From Arcicella rigui (GTDB lineage: Bacteria > Bacteroidota > Bacteroidia > Cytophagales > Spirosomataceae), in NCBI RefSeq assembly GCF_034929435.1, contig NZ_JAYFUM010000009.1, positions 124,001-188,000 of the forward strand: 64,000 nt of DNA, in the 5' to 3' direction. Shown here one piece after another: positions 54,792-62,238 of the stretch (position 1 is its first letter; each line of letters begins with the position of its first letter). The notes under the pieces are model-generated. The model did no database searches. It worked only from the letters and a program-made list of their open reading frames with translations, and was not told the origin of the DNA. A program made the position numbers and the translations under genes.

Positions 54792-56015
54792 TTGTTAAAT
54801 CATAAAAACAACATTCTTACTTTGAAAAAAATATTACCTTCATTAGTTAAAGCCCTCAAAAAACATCAAACTTCGGGCAAATCATTAAGAGCTATCATTG
54901 GATTTGATGGTTATGTCAATACGATTCAAAAAATCATTAAAAGTAAAAATAATGGTAAAATTAGCTTCTACAATTCTATCAGTGAAGTAGCCGAACAGCT
55001 TATGAATTTGGCTGGAGAAAATGCCAATATTGAGCTTCGTCACTTAGAAACAAAACTCGGAGGTATCGCTCCTACTTTAGCTAATTCATTAGCTGCTTTG
55101 AATATCAAAAGTGTTTGCGTAGGCACGATGGGCTATCCAGATTTGAACAGTGCTTTTGAAGAAATGCACCCAAACTGCGAATTAGTGACGATAGCCGCAC
55201 CCGCCAAAACAAACACCTTAGAATTTGCGGATGGAAAATTGATTTTTTCAGAAGAAAGTACTTTTCAGCAACTTACTTGGTCGTACATTGCGGCATTAGC
55301 TGGCATTGATAATATTGGGAGATGGATTTATGAAAGCCATTTGGTAGCTTTTGCCAATTGGGCAAATATCATTCACAGTACTGATATTTGGAGAGGGATT
55401 CTCAACGACATCGTGATGAATCTTGCTCCTTCGAGCAACCATAAACCTGTGCATTATTTTACGGCTTCAAAAAGTAAAATTTCTGATGATGAAGATGAAG
55501 GTTTTGGCATGAGATACAAAAATTTCTTTTTCGATTTTGCTAACTTACTCAAACACAGCAACGAAGAAATTCTTGAAGCTTTAGAAGTCGTTAAAGAGTA
55601 CACTCCTTATGGCAAAGTAAGTTTGAGTTTAACCGAAAAAGATGCCATTCACCTCTATGGACTTTTGGGCGGTGAATATGCAGACGAGCGTGAACTTACC
55701 GATATTGCTAAATGGATTTATGACAATACACACATTCATCAAATTGTAGTGAGTGGCAAACATAGTGCGGTGGTAGCTTTGAAAAATCGTGAGGTACTTT
55801 TGAAAGGAAGTAGTTCGATTCAAGAAAGAGTATCAACTGGTGGTTTTGAACACCTCAATGCAGGTTTTTGTTTGGGTTTACTCTTAGATTTGACCGTAGA
55901 ACAAACAACGGCTTTGGCTTTAGCAAACTATGAATTGTATTTAATCAACGGTGCAAGTCCAGAATTTGAAGACCTCATTCAACATCTGATTGAATGGGAA
56001 AAAGAATTTCACTGA
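54792..56015 (+). CDS. PfkB-like carbohydrate kinase with altered motif
   Basis: About 407 residues from a TTG start at 54792, or 397 from a TTG at 54822. No ATG is available before the conserved N-terminal strand (IIGFDGYVNTI), so a non-ATG start is needed. The ribokinase fold is recognisable: KLGGIAPTLANSLAALNIKSVCVGTMG near 88-114, IVVSGKHSAVVAL near 316-328 and the anion-hole region at about 350. There the usual TGAGDAFNAGF reads TGGFEHLNAGF, so the catalytic Asp is Glu (or absent, depending on alignment). The C-terminal ALANYELYLINGASP fits the family. A kinase with changed chemistry or a non-catalytic sugar-binding relative is possible. Confidence 0.65.
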   Translation: MLNHKNNILTLKKILPSLVKALKKHQTSGKSLRAIIGFDGYVNTIQKIIKSKNNGKISFYNSISEVAEQLMNLAGENANIELRHLETKLGGIAPTLANSLAALNIKSVCVGTMGYPDLNSAFEEMHPNCELVTIAAPAKTNTLEFADGKLIFSEESTFQQLTWSYIAALAGIDNIGRWIYESHLVAFANWANIIHSTDIWRGILNDIVMNLAPSSNHKPVHYFTASKSKISDDEDEGFGMRYKNFFFDFANLLKHSNEEILEALEVVKEYTPYGKVSLSLTEKDAIHLYGLLGGEYADERELTDIAKWIYDNTHIHQIVVSGKHSAVVALKNREVLLKGSSSIQERVSTGGFEHLNAGFCLGLLLDLTVEQTTALALANYELYLINGASPEFEDLIQHLIEWEKEFH

Positions 56016-56100
56016 TAAGTAGTGATTGGTATTTTATGTATCTGATAATCAAAATTTTACATAAATAAAAACGCCGTCAAAATGGTCTTCATTACTTATA

Positions 56101-56142
56101 CAAATCAAAAAAAGCCAGAGAATTCTGGCTTTTTTTGATTTG
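56101..56142. terminator. Bidirectional terminator after kinase-like gene
   Basis: A 19-bp perfect stem (CAAATCAAAAAAAGCCAGA and its complement) with a GAAT loop. T-runs on both strands, between convergent genes. Confidence 0.92.
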
Positions 56143-56171
56143 TAAATACTTTACTTTAAGCATTTACTGAA

Positions 56172-56888
56172 TTATTTCATGTTGTGATACACGTTCTGAA
56201 CGTCGTCATCTTCTTCCAAACGGTCGATAAGTTTTTCAACATCAGCCATTTGTTCTTCGGTAAGTTCTTTGGTATCGTTTGGAATTCTTTCAAAGTCAGC
56301 TCCTAATAATTCAAAACCTTTTTCTTCTAAGAATTTTTGAATTGCACCAAAAGCAGTAAACTCACCGTAAATGTTGATTTGGTTTGTTTCTAAATCCAAG
56401 AAGATTTCGTCTGCACCATAATCAATCAATTCTAATTCTAATTCTTCAACATCAATATTGGCTGTTTTAGCGATTTTGAACACACATTTACGTTCAAAGA
56501 TAAAATCCAACATGCCTGTTGTACCAACACTTCCACCACATTTAGTAAAGTGACTTCTGATATTGGCAATCGAGCGATTGGTATTATCGGTAGTACATTC
56601 CACTAAAATCGCTACTCCGTGTGCGGCATATCCTTCGTAAACAATTTCTTTATAGTCTTCTTGCTCTTTTGAAGACGCTTTTTTGATAGCACGTTCAACA
56701 TTATCTTTTGGCATGTTTACTGCCTTGGCATTCTGGATAATGGCACGTAAGCGTGAATTTGAATGAGGGTCTGGACCGCCCGCTTTTACTGCTATGACAA
56801 TATCTTTACCAATTTTGGTAAATGTTTTTGCCATTTGTCCCCATCGCTTAAACTTTCTTGCTTTACGAAATTCAAATGCTCTTCCCAT
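56172..56888 (-). CDS. YebC/PmpR family regulator
   Basis: 238 residues. It carries the family opening GRAFEFRKARKFKRWGQMAKTFTKIGKDI, the NSRLRAIIQNAKAVNMPKDNVERAI stretch, YEGYAAHGVAILVECTTDNTNRSIANIR, and the GGSVGTTGMLDFIFERK motif. Family members bind DNA in Pseudomonas, and newer work links them to ribosomes at proline stretches; the role here is unknown. A promoter match precedes it. Confidence 0.95.
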   Translation of the reverse strand: MGRAFEFRKARKFKRWGQMAKTFTKIGKDIVIAVKAGGPDPHSNSRLRAIIQNAKAVNMPKDNVERAIKKASSKEQEDYKEIVYEGYAAHGVAILVECTTDNTNRSIANIRSHFTKCGGSVGTTGMLDFIFERKCVFKIAKTANIDVEELELELIDYGADEIFLDLETNQINIYGEFTAFGAIQKFLEEKGFELLGADFERIPNDTKELTEEQMADVEKLIDRLEEDDDVQNVYHNMK

Positions 56889-56928
56889 TTCTATTGTTAA
56901 TTGTTTGGCTAATTTCTTTTTGAGGTTG

Positions 56929-56960
56929 CAAAGTTAGGAATTATTGTGTTTTTAAGCAAT
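56929..56960 (-). promoter_or_regulatory. Promoter of YebC gene
   Basis: On the - strand: -7 TAACTTTG (56929-56936, exact) and a near-match -33 ATTG (56957-56960), 20-nt spacer. Leader of about 35 nt. Confidence 0.4.
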
Positions 56961-56987
56961 GAAGTTTCATTTTGTCATTACACAAAA

Positions 56988-57012
56988 AAAGCTCATGGAA
57001 TCCATGAGCTTT
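56988..57012 (-). terminator. Terminator of NTF2-like gene
   Basis: AAAGCTCATGGA pairs with TCCATGAGCTTT; a seven-T run follows on the - strand. Confidence 0.87.
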
Positions 57013-57037
57013 ACTGAATGTTAAAGTATATTTTTTT

Positions 57038-57583
57038 CTACCAACCGTCGTCAGCTTTAGGTTTTACGTTAGCTGATGATTTTTTGACCGCTTTTGGTGC
57101 TGAAGTTGTAGGAGTACTTGCCACTGATGCCCCCGAACCTTTGAGTTGTCCGTTCAAATCTGTACGGCTGAATACTCTGCTAACGATTTTCCAGTCGTTA
57201 CCAAATTTCAACATACTCAATAAATCAACGTATTTGAATTCACCAAAACGAAGTTCAACCGTTGCTAAAGCCGAAATACCGATATAAGAATACGAAATCA
57301 ATTTTGTTGAACCTCCGTTACTCTGAATACCCCCAGCTGGCATAGTTGAGATAAATTTTGCCACTGGTATATCTTGCAAAGTACCAGTATTGGTATTTAC
57401 ACTTCTTAGCAGAGCCGTTGGATGAAAAGCAAGGTTCAAACGGGCTGCATCTCCATTCAAAACGCCATCAAGATAATTGTTGATACAAACTTTGATTGCT
57501 TCATCTTCTGTTTGAGCTTTTACCGAGAAAGTCAGACTAAGAATAAAACAAGATAAACTGAGAAGTATTCTTGAAATTTTCAT
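57038..57583 (-). CDS. NTF2-like (lumazine-binding type) exported protein
   Basis: 181 residues with a signal peptide (MKISRILLSLSCFILSLTFSVKA). The domain at about 25-140 fits the SnoaL/Lumazine_bd_2 class of NTF2-like proteins: EAIKVCINNYLDGVLNGDAARLNLAFHP, then AVAKFIS-like, LATVELRFGEFKYVDLLSMLKFGNDWKIVSRVF. A Ser/Lys-rich tail follows, without a sorting domain. Function unknown; a binding or stress role is possible. Confidence 0.75.
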   Translation of the reverse strand: MKISRILLSLSCFILSLTFSVKAQTEDEAIKVCINNYLDGVLNGDAARLNLAFHPTALLRSVNTNTGTLQDIPVAKFISTMPAGGIQSNGGSTKLISYSYIGISALATVELRFGEFKYVDLLSMLKFGNDWKIVSRVFSRTDLNGQLKGSGASVASTPTTSAPKAVKKSSANVKPKADDGW

Positions 57584-57778
57584 GTGTTTAATTTATTTGT
57601 CTTAATAAAGTAAATGACTCAATTATTTGTGTTAAAATACTGAATAACTGCATTTTATATCCATCACCCAACACGCATCATTCGTCATTTTCAATTAGAA
57701 GGTTTTATCCTTCTAAAATTAGTTTTTTTTTATGATTTAACGATGAATTCTTTGTTTTTATTATCGAATTTAACACGC

Positions 57779-59011
57779 TTACTCAGTCTCAAGCTCTTCT
57801 GGCAAACCTTCGCCACTCATAAAATACCATGCTCTTTCTGGATATAAAATCGACTGTGCCACTTTTACTCTTGCCAAAGCATGATTTGATACATTTTGTA
57901 AAATAATTATCGACGAATTATCACGATTGTTGTGCATATAATAATTCTTGAAACCATGCCACCAACCTGTGTGAAATGTTAGCCATGAACCATCGTCTAA
58001 TAGTTGTAATCGCCAACCATAGCCATAATTTTTGGTAATTAAATTTTTGAATGAGTGTGCTGGACGGAATGCCTCTTCGAGGGTTGACATTTTCACTAAT
58101 TTTTCGTTATTCAAAGCCATATCCCATTTGTACAAATCTTCAACGGTTGAATAAATACCTTTATCACCCACAACACCATCAAGATGGTCGAAGGGTACTT
58201 GCCAAAAACCTCTACGACGTGGCGTGTAGCCAACAGCCGCCGAAGCAACTAATTCTGGTTTATTAGGGTCATACACAAAACTTCTTGACATTCCTGCTGG
58301 GGCAAAAAGGTGTTTTTGAGCATAATCTCTGAAAGACATTCCCGAAAGTTTTTCTACAATATAAGCCAGTAAAGCATAGTTTGAATTATTATAATTAAAC
58401 CTGCTATTCGGATTATAATTGATGCCGGGTTTGTAGCGAGCAAACAAATCTACAATTTGCCCGTTGGTCATGGCTACTTTTTTATCAATAATTCTATCCA
58501 AGCAATATACATAATTCGGAATTCCAGACGAATGCGTAAGTAAACTTTTGATAGTGATACTTGGGTCGTAGGGGAAATTCGGAATGTATTTATACACTGG
58601 GTCGTCGTAGTTAATCAGACCTTTCTCATGCAATTGCATAATCGCAACAGCCGTAAACTGTTTTGATACCGAAGCCAACTGAAATTGTGTTTGTGTAGTA
58701 TTGGTATCTTTCTTACTAAAGCTTGCAAAACCAAATGCTTTTTTGTAAATCACTTTGCCGTACTGCGATACCAGCACAGCACCATTAAAACCATTCAGTT
58801 TATGAAGTTTTTTAAAAAAAGTATCTAATTTAACCGCCTTTCTGCTGGCAACTTTAGGGTCAAAAAGTTTAGCAATGCTATCATTTCTTGAAGCCACTTT
58901 GGTCGATATTTCTTCTCCGAGTTTTTTGGGTTGGTGCGAACAAGCCAAAATCACAAAGCCTGAAAAGAAACAACTCAGTACAATTTGTTTTGTAAATTTC
59001 AAAAGTATCAC
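57779..59011 (-). CDS. Class C beta-lactamase-fold serine hydrolase (lipoprotein)
   Basis: 410 residues from a GTG at 59011. A lipobox-like signal ends at Cys24 (VILACSHQ). Catalytic motifs are S-V-S-K (Ser114, Lys117), Y-N-N (Tyr207-Asn209, RFNYNNSN), and H-T-G (FHTGWWHGF) near 348. This class includes esterases, D-aminopeptidases and DD-peptidase relatives; a resistance role is not implied. It is divergent from CorA with a 130-bp gap. Confidence 0.9.
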   Translation of the reverse strand: MILLKFTKQIVLSCFFSGFVILACSHQPKKLGEEISTKVASRNDSIAKLFDPKVASRKAVKLDTFFKKLHKLNGFNGAVLVSQYGKVIYKKAFGFASFSKKDTNTTQTQFQLASVSKQFTAVAIMQLHEKGLINYDDPVYKYIPNFPYDPSITIKSLLTHSSGIPNYVYCLDRIIDKKVAMTNGQIVDLFARYKPGINYNPNSRFNYNNSNYALLAYIVEKLSGMSFRDYAQKHLFAPAGMSRSFVYDPNKPELVASAAVGYTPRRRGFWQVPFDHLDGVVGDKGIYSTVEDLYKWDMALNNEKLVKMSTLEEAFRPAHSFKNLITKNYGYGWRLQLLDDGSWLTFHTGWWHGFKNYYMHNNRDNSSIIILQNVSNHALARVKVAQSILYPERAWYFMSGEGLPEELETE

Positions 59012-59142
59012 GTTTTATAAAAGGATTATATAATAAAAAGAGTGGTCGATTCTGATGGCAATTTACTGCTTGAATTTGAAATTTGCCAATCTCATCTTTA
59101 AATTGGATTGTATTTTTAACATTTTTTCAATCAATTCGCTCA

Positions 59143-60213
59143 ATGTCAAAAAAGTATAAAATTCAACATAAAAATTTAGGTACTTCGCCCGGTACACTGC
59201 AATACATTGGCAAAAATGTTTCTTTTGATACCAAAATTTCATGGACATCCTACAATTTTGACGATTATCACATCAATAAAATTTCAAATTTATTTGAACA
59301 TACTTTTGATTTACAGCCCAATAAAACGCATTGGCTCAACGTGGACGGTATTCACGAACCCAAGCTTATAGCTACCATCGGTAATTTGTTCAATCTTCAC
59401 CCATTGATGTTGGAGGATGTTTTGAATACACATCAAAAACCAAAGTTAGAATACTACAACGACGAAAAGCTGTTTATTACTATCAAAATGATTAATTACA
59501 ATGCTCAAACTCGTGAGGCTGAACTCGAACATTTGAGCTTTGTGCTGGGCGATTGTTTTGTGATTTCCTTCCAAGAAGAAAGAACCTCAGACATTTTTGA
59601 ACCAATTTTGGAACGAATAAAAGCTTCGGCTGGCAAAACTCGTAAAAACGGAGCAGACTATTTGTTGTATGCTTTACTTGATTTGGTGGTGGATAATTAC
59701 TTTAGTGTTATCGAGAAATTTTCTGAAAACCTCGAAATACTCGAAGAAAATATTATTCAAAACCCTACGCCTACTTCCTTAAACGAATTGTACAGTTTGA
59801 AACGTGAACTTACGCTTATCCGAAAAGCGATTTTTCCACTCAGAGATTTACTAAGAGATATACTTCGTGATGAAAGTTCGCTAATCTCGCCAAATACCAA
59901 CCTTTATCTTCGTGATGTACTCGACCACATCATGCAAGTACTCGAAACCGTAGATTCTTATCGTGAACTCAGTGCTTCCTTAATGGATTTGTACCTTTCG
60001 CAAGTAAGTAATCGTATGAATAACGTCATGAAAGTACTTACTGTTATATCGGTTATCTTTATTCCGCTCACTTTTGTGGCAGGCATTTATGGCATGAATT
60101 TCGACAATATGCCAGAACTTCATTGGCGATACGGTTATTATGTCGTGTGGATTATTATGATTACATTAGTAATTGTGATGTTACTTTGGTTTAAACGCAA
60201 AAACTGGCTTTGA
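59143..60213 (+). CDS. corA: Magnesium transporter CorA
   Basis: 356 residues from the ATG at 59143 (MSKKYKIQHKN); the frame to 59083 adds an unlikely leader. It has a large cytoplasmic N-domain, a long helix (about 200-290), and two C-terminal membrane helices with the signature GMN in between (AGIYGMNFDNMPELHWRYGY). The basic end RKNWL follows TM2. It transports Mg2+, Co2+ or Ni2+ as a pentamer. Confidence 0.95.
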   Translation: MSKKYKIQHKNLGTSPGTLQYIGKNVSFDTKISWTSYNFDDYHINKISNLFEHTFDLQPNKTHWLNVDGIHEPKLIATIGNLFNLHPLMLEDVLNTHQKPKLEYYNDEKLFITIKMINYNAQTREAELEHLSFVLGDCFVISFQEERTSDIFEPILERIKASAGKTRKNGADYLLYALLDLVVDNYFSVIEKFSENLEILEENIIQNPTPTSLNELYSLKRELTLIRKAIFPLRDLLRDILRDESSLISPNTNLYLRDVLDHIMQVLETVDSYRELSASLMDLYLSQVSNRMNNVMKVLTVISVIFIPLTFVAGIYGMNFDNMPELHWRYGYYVVWIIMITLVIVMLLWFKRKNWL

Positions 60214-60667
60214 ATTGAAAAAAAAGTTTTTAGAGCAAAATACTTATTATTAAAACCAATATTTGAGTAAAAATATCATTTTTCTGAAAAATGAATTTAA
60301 TTTAAAACCACTAATTCAAAATTTTACATTTTTTTAGAGACAAGTACTTCAACTATGATGCACAACTTGTAAAAGTGCAATAAAAAAATAGTTTATTTCA
60401 ATAAAATATTTTTTTCAGTAATTGAAGTTTCAAAATGGGGTCATTTTTTCAAAAAAAATGATTTTTTCAGAAAAATAGATTTAAAAATACTACTTGAGAC
60501 CAATAAAAATGATAAAAAAGCCCAAAACAGCCTTTGTAGAAACTTTTGGCAATAATTCTATACGAAGCTAACCACTTGGTTTTTAACGAGTTTTGTATAA
60601 AATTTGCATAGTATTGTACATCAATACATTTTCAAATCAGACAAGAATCGTTTAAATAATATTGAGT
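60214..60667. other. AT-rich gap without gene
   Basis: 454 bp, strongly AT-rich with long A and T runs. One perfect pair CATTTTTC-T-GAAAAATG lies at 60277-60293, and related TTTTTTCAGAAAAAT words recur near 60460. No ORF, tRNA or full TAnnTTTG box was found. TTTGCATA at about 60603-60610 is shared with the region before the DeoR gene. Confidence 0.5.
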
Positions 60668-61135
60668 ATGGGAGCTTTATTGAGTTCTATTTTATTAATC
60701 TCAGGTGTACACGGAGTGTACGAAGGAGTACCACCAGTAGTAATGGCTGGATTTATTATCGTATCAGGAGCATTGATTTTCTTAGGTGTTTTTATAAGTC
60801 AGAAGCGTCGTCATTGGTTTCAGCGTTCGGTACTTACCAACGGCGAAGTAGTTGAAGTAAGCAAACGTTATGAACGTAGCGACAAACTTGGTCAAAGTCC
60901 TATTTTCTTCCCAGTTGTTTCTTTCAATGTAAATGGAAGACAATTCAAGATTGAGGCAGACAAAGGAATGTCGATGTTGAGCCAAGTTGGACAAACGATG
61001 AAAGTAAGATACAATCCAGAAAACCCTTACGATTCAGCTTTGGGCGAAAGAAATATTCCTGGAATCAATCCAAATGTATTTTACATTTTAGGAATTGTTC
61101 TTTTAGCAGTAAGTACAATGTTAATGTTTAAATAG
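60668..61135 (+). CDS. DUF3592 membrane protein
   Basis: 155 residues from the ATG at 60668. Two N-terminal helices (LLSSILLISGVHGVY, MAGFIIVSGALIFLGVFI), a beta-rich loop with VSFNVNGRQFKIEADKGMSMLSQVGQTMKVRYNPENPYDSALG (the DUF3592 core), and a C-terminal helix (VFYILGIVLLAVSTMLM). Unknown function. Terminator follows. Confidence 0.8.
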   Translation: MGALLSSILLISGVHGVYEGVPPVVMAGFIIVSGALIFLGVFISQKRRHWFQRSVLTNGEVVEVSKRYERSDKLGQSPIFFPVVSFNVNGRQFKIEADKGMSMLSQVGQTMKVRYNPENPYDSALGERNIPGINPNVFYILGIVLLAVSTMLMFK

Positions 61136-61160
61136 TCAAATTTTTTTTTTAGAAATATCC

Positions 61161-61214
61161 AAAAGCAATAAAAAAGGCATGAATTATAAAGTTCATGCCT
61201 TTTTTATTGCTTTT
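61161..61214. terminator. Bidirectional terminator, DUF3592/DeoR
   Basis: A 23-bp perfect stem from AAAAGCAATAAAAAAGGCAT to its complement with an 8-nt loop; convergent genes on both sides. Confidence 0.94.
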
Positions 61215-61230
61215 TTTTGCAAAGTTTTGC

Positions 61231-61980
61231 TTATAATATTTCTACATTCTTATTTTTGAAGCCTGCCAAAAGACTGTCGGAAGGATGAAGACTGGTAATA
61301 AGATAGTCTAATCTTGAAAAATCGCAGACTTTATAATTTTCTTCTCGGTTGATTTTTTCTTCAATTACGCAAGTCACAATCTTTCTGGAAATACTCATCA
61401 TTTTTTGTTTCAGCAATGATTCTTCATAATGACGAATAGCCAAGCCCAATTCGGGATTGATGCTATTTGTTCCCATAAAATACAAATCTGCGTGAATGTG
61501 TTCTAAATCTTGAACGGTTTTAGAGCCGATGGTAATTTGGTAGCGTTTATAAAAAGAACCGCCAAGTAAAATAATATCCACTTTTGGGTGTTCTGCCAAT
61601 GCCGTTGCCAAGTGTGGATTGTTAGTCACCACCGTAAGTTCCATATTTTTAGGGATTTGTTCGGCAATGTAAAAATTCGTTGTGCCGCCATCCATCAAAA
61701 TAATTTTATGATTTTCAATCAGCTTCAAGGCTTTTTTGGCAATGGTAACAAATTCTGTATTGACAATTCCTAAGCCTTTACTCGCTTTGATGGACAAATA
61801 AGAGTGTGCGATAGCTCCGCCGTGTACTTTTTTCAGAAGGCCTCTATCTTCTAATTCTATGATGTCTCTTCTCACAGAATCGTAAGAAACATTTAGCATT
61901 TGTCCTAAATCCACCAAGGTAACTTTTTTGTCAGTACCCAGTTTTTCTAATATTATTTGTTGTCGTTCTTCTTTGAGCAT
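61231..61980 (-). CDS. DeoR/GlpR-family regulator
   Basis: 249 residues. N-terminal winged helix (RQQIILEKLGTDKKVTLVDLGQMLNVSYDSVRRDIIELEDRGLLKKVHGGA) is the DeoR HTH; the C-terminal sugar-phosphate sensor contains LMDGGTTNFYIAEQI, VVTNNPHLATALAEH and DLYFMGTNSI with the GTN/GG motif. The ligand is probably a sugar phosphate. No sugar operon is next to it. Candidate operators lie upstream at 62021-62067. Confidence 0.93.
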   Translation of the reverse strand: MLKEERQQIILEKLGTDKKVTLVDLGQMLNVSYDSVRRDIIELEDRGLLKKVHGGAIAHSYLSIKASKGLGIVNTEFVTIAKKALKLIENHKIILMDGGTTNFYIAEQIPKNMELTVVTNNPHLATALAEHPKVDIILLGGSFYKRYQITIGSKTVQDLEHIHADLYFMGTNSINPELGLAIRHYEESLLKQKMMSISRKIVTCVIEEKINREENYKVCDFSRLDYLITSLHPSDSLLAGFKNKNVEIL

Positions 61981-62020
61981 ACACTTGAAAGGTCATTATG
62001 GTTATAATAAAATTGATACT

Positions 62021-62067
62021 GCAAATATTTGCAAAAAAATTTGCATAATTAAATAAAGTTTGCATAA
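62021..62067. promoter_or_regulatory. Candidate operator before DeoR gene
   Basis: A perfect palindrome GCAAATATTTGC (62021-62032) and two direct copies of TTTGCATAA (62040-62048, 62059-62067), 19 bp apart (two helical turns). They overlap the promoter of a divergent transcript. Confidence 0.35.
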
Positions 62068-62072
62068 ATTTG
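62040..62072 (+). promoter_or_regulatory. Orphan promoter, + strand
   Basis: -33 TTTG (62040-62043), 21-nt spacer, -7 TAAATTTG (62065-62072); exact match to both boxes, and the same spacing as the thiamine promoter. No ORF follows on this strand. Confidence 0.45.
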
Positions 62073-62078
62073 TACAAG

Positions 62079-62231
62079 CATTATTAACCATTTTTATCTT
62101 TTTTATAAACAAACAAATATTGAACATTATTTTTTAATCATATAGTAGCGTAAAATTGAGTTTGATTAAAATTGTGTTTTGAAAGGTTGAAAATTAAAGG
62201 GTGCAGGACGGAGTTTCTTGCACTTTTTTTT
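62079..62231 (+). ncRNA. Candidate small RNA between DeoR and murF-alr genes
   Basis: Predicted start near 62079, end at an intrinsic terminator: GTGCAGGA / TCTTGCAC stem (62201-62223, one G-U pair), then TTTTTTTT-C-TTTTTTTT. There is no start codon or frame in between. About 150 nt, AT-rich. It faces away from the DeoR gene and runs toward the 3' end of the racemase gene. Predicted only; no family recognised. Confidence 0.35.
62201..62231 (+). terminator. Intrinsic terminator on the + strand
   Basis: 8-bp stem (one wobble pair), 7-nt loop CGGAGTT, and two T8 runs. No known + strand gene ends here. Confidence 0.6.
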
Positions 62232-62238
62232 CTTTTTT

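Noticed and set aside
60214..60667. Foreign DNA island
   Set aside because: The AT-rich gap is short, lacks genes or element ends, and neighbours are core genes.
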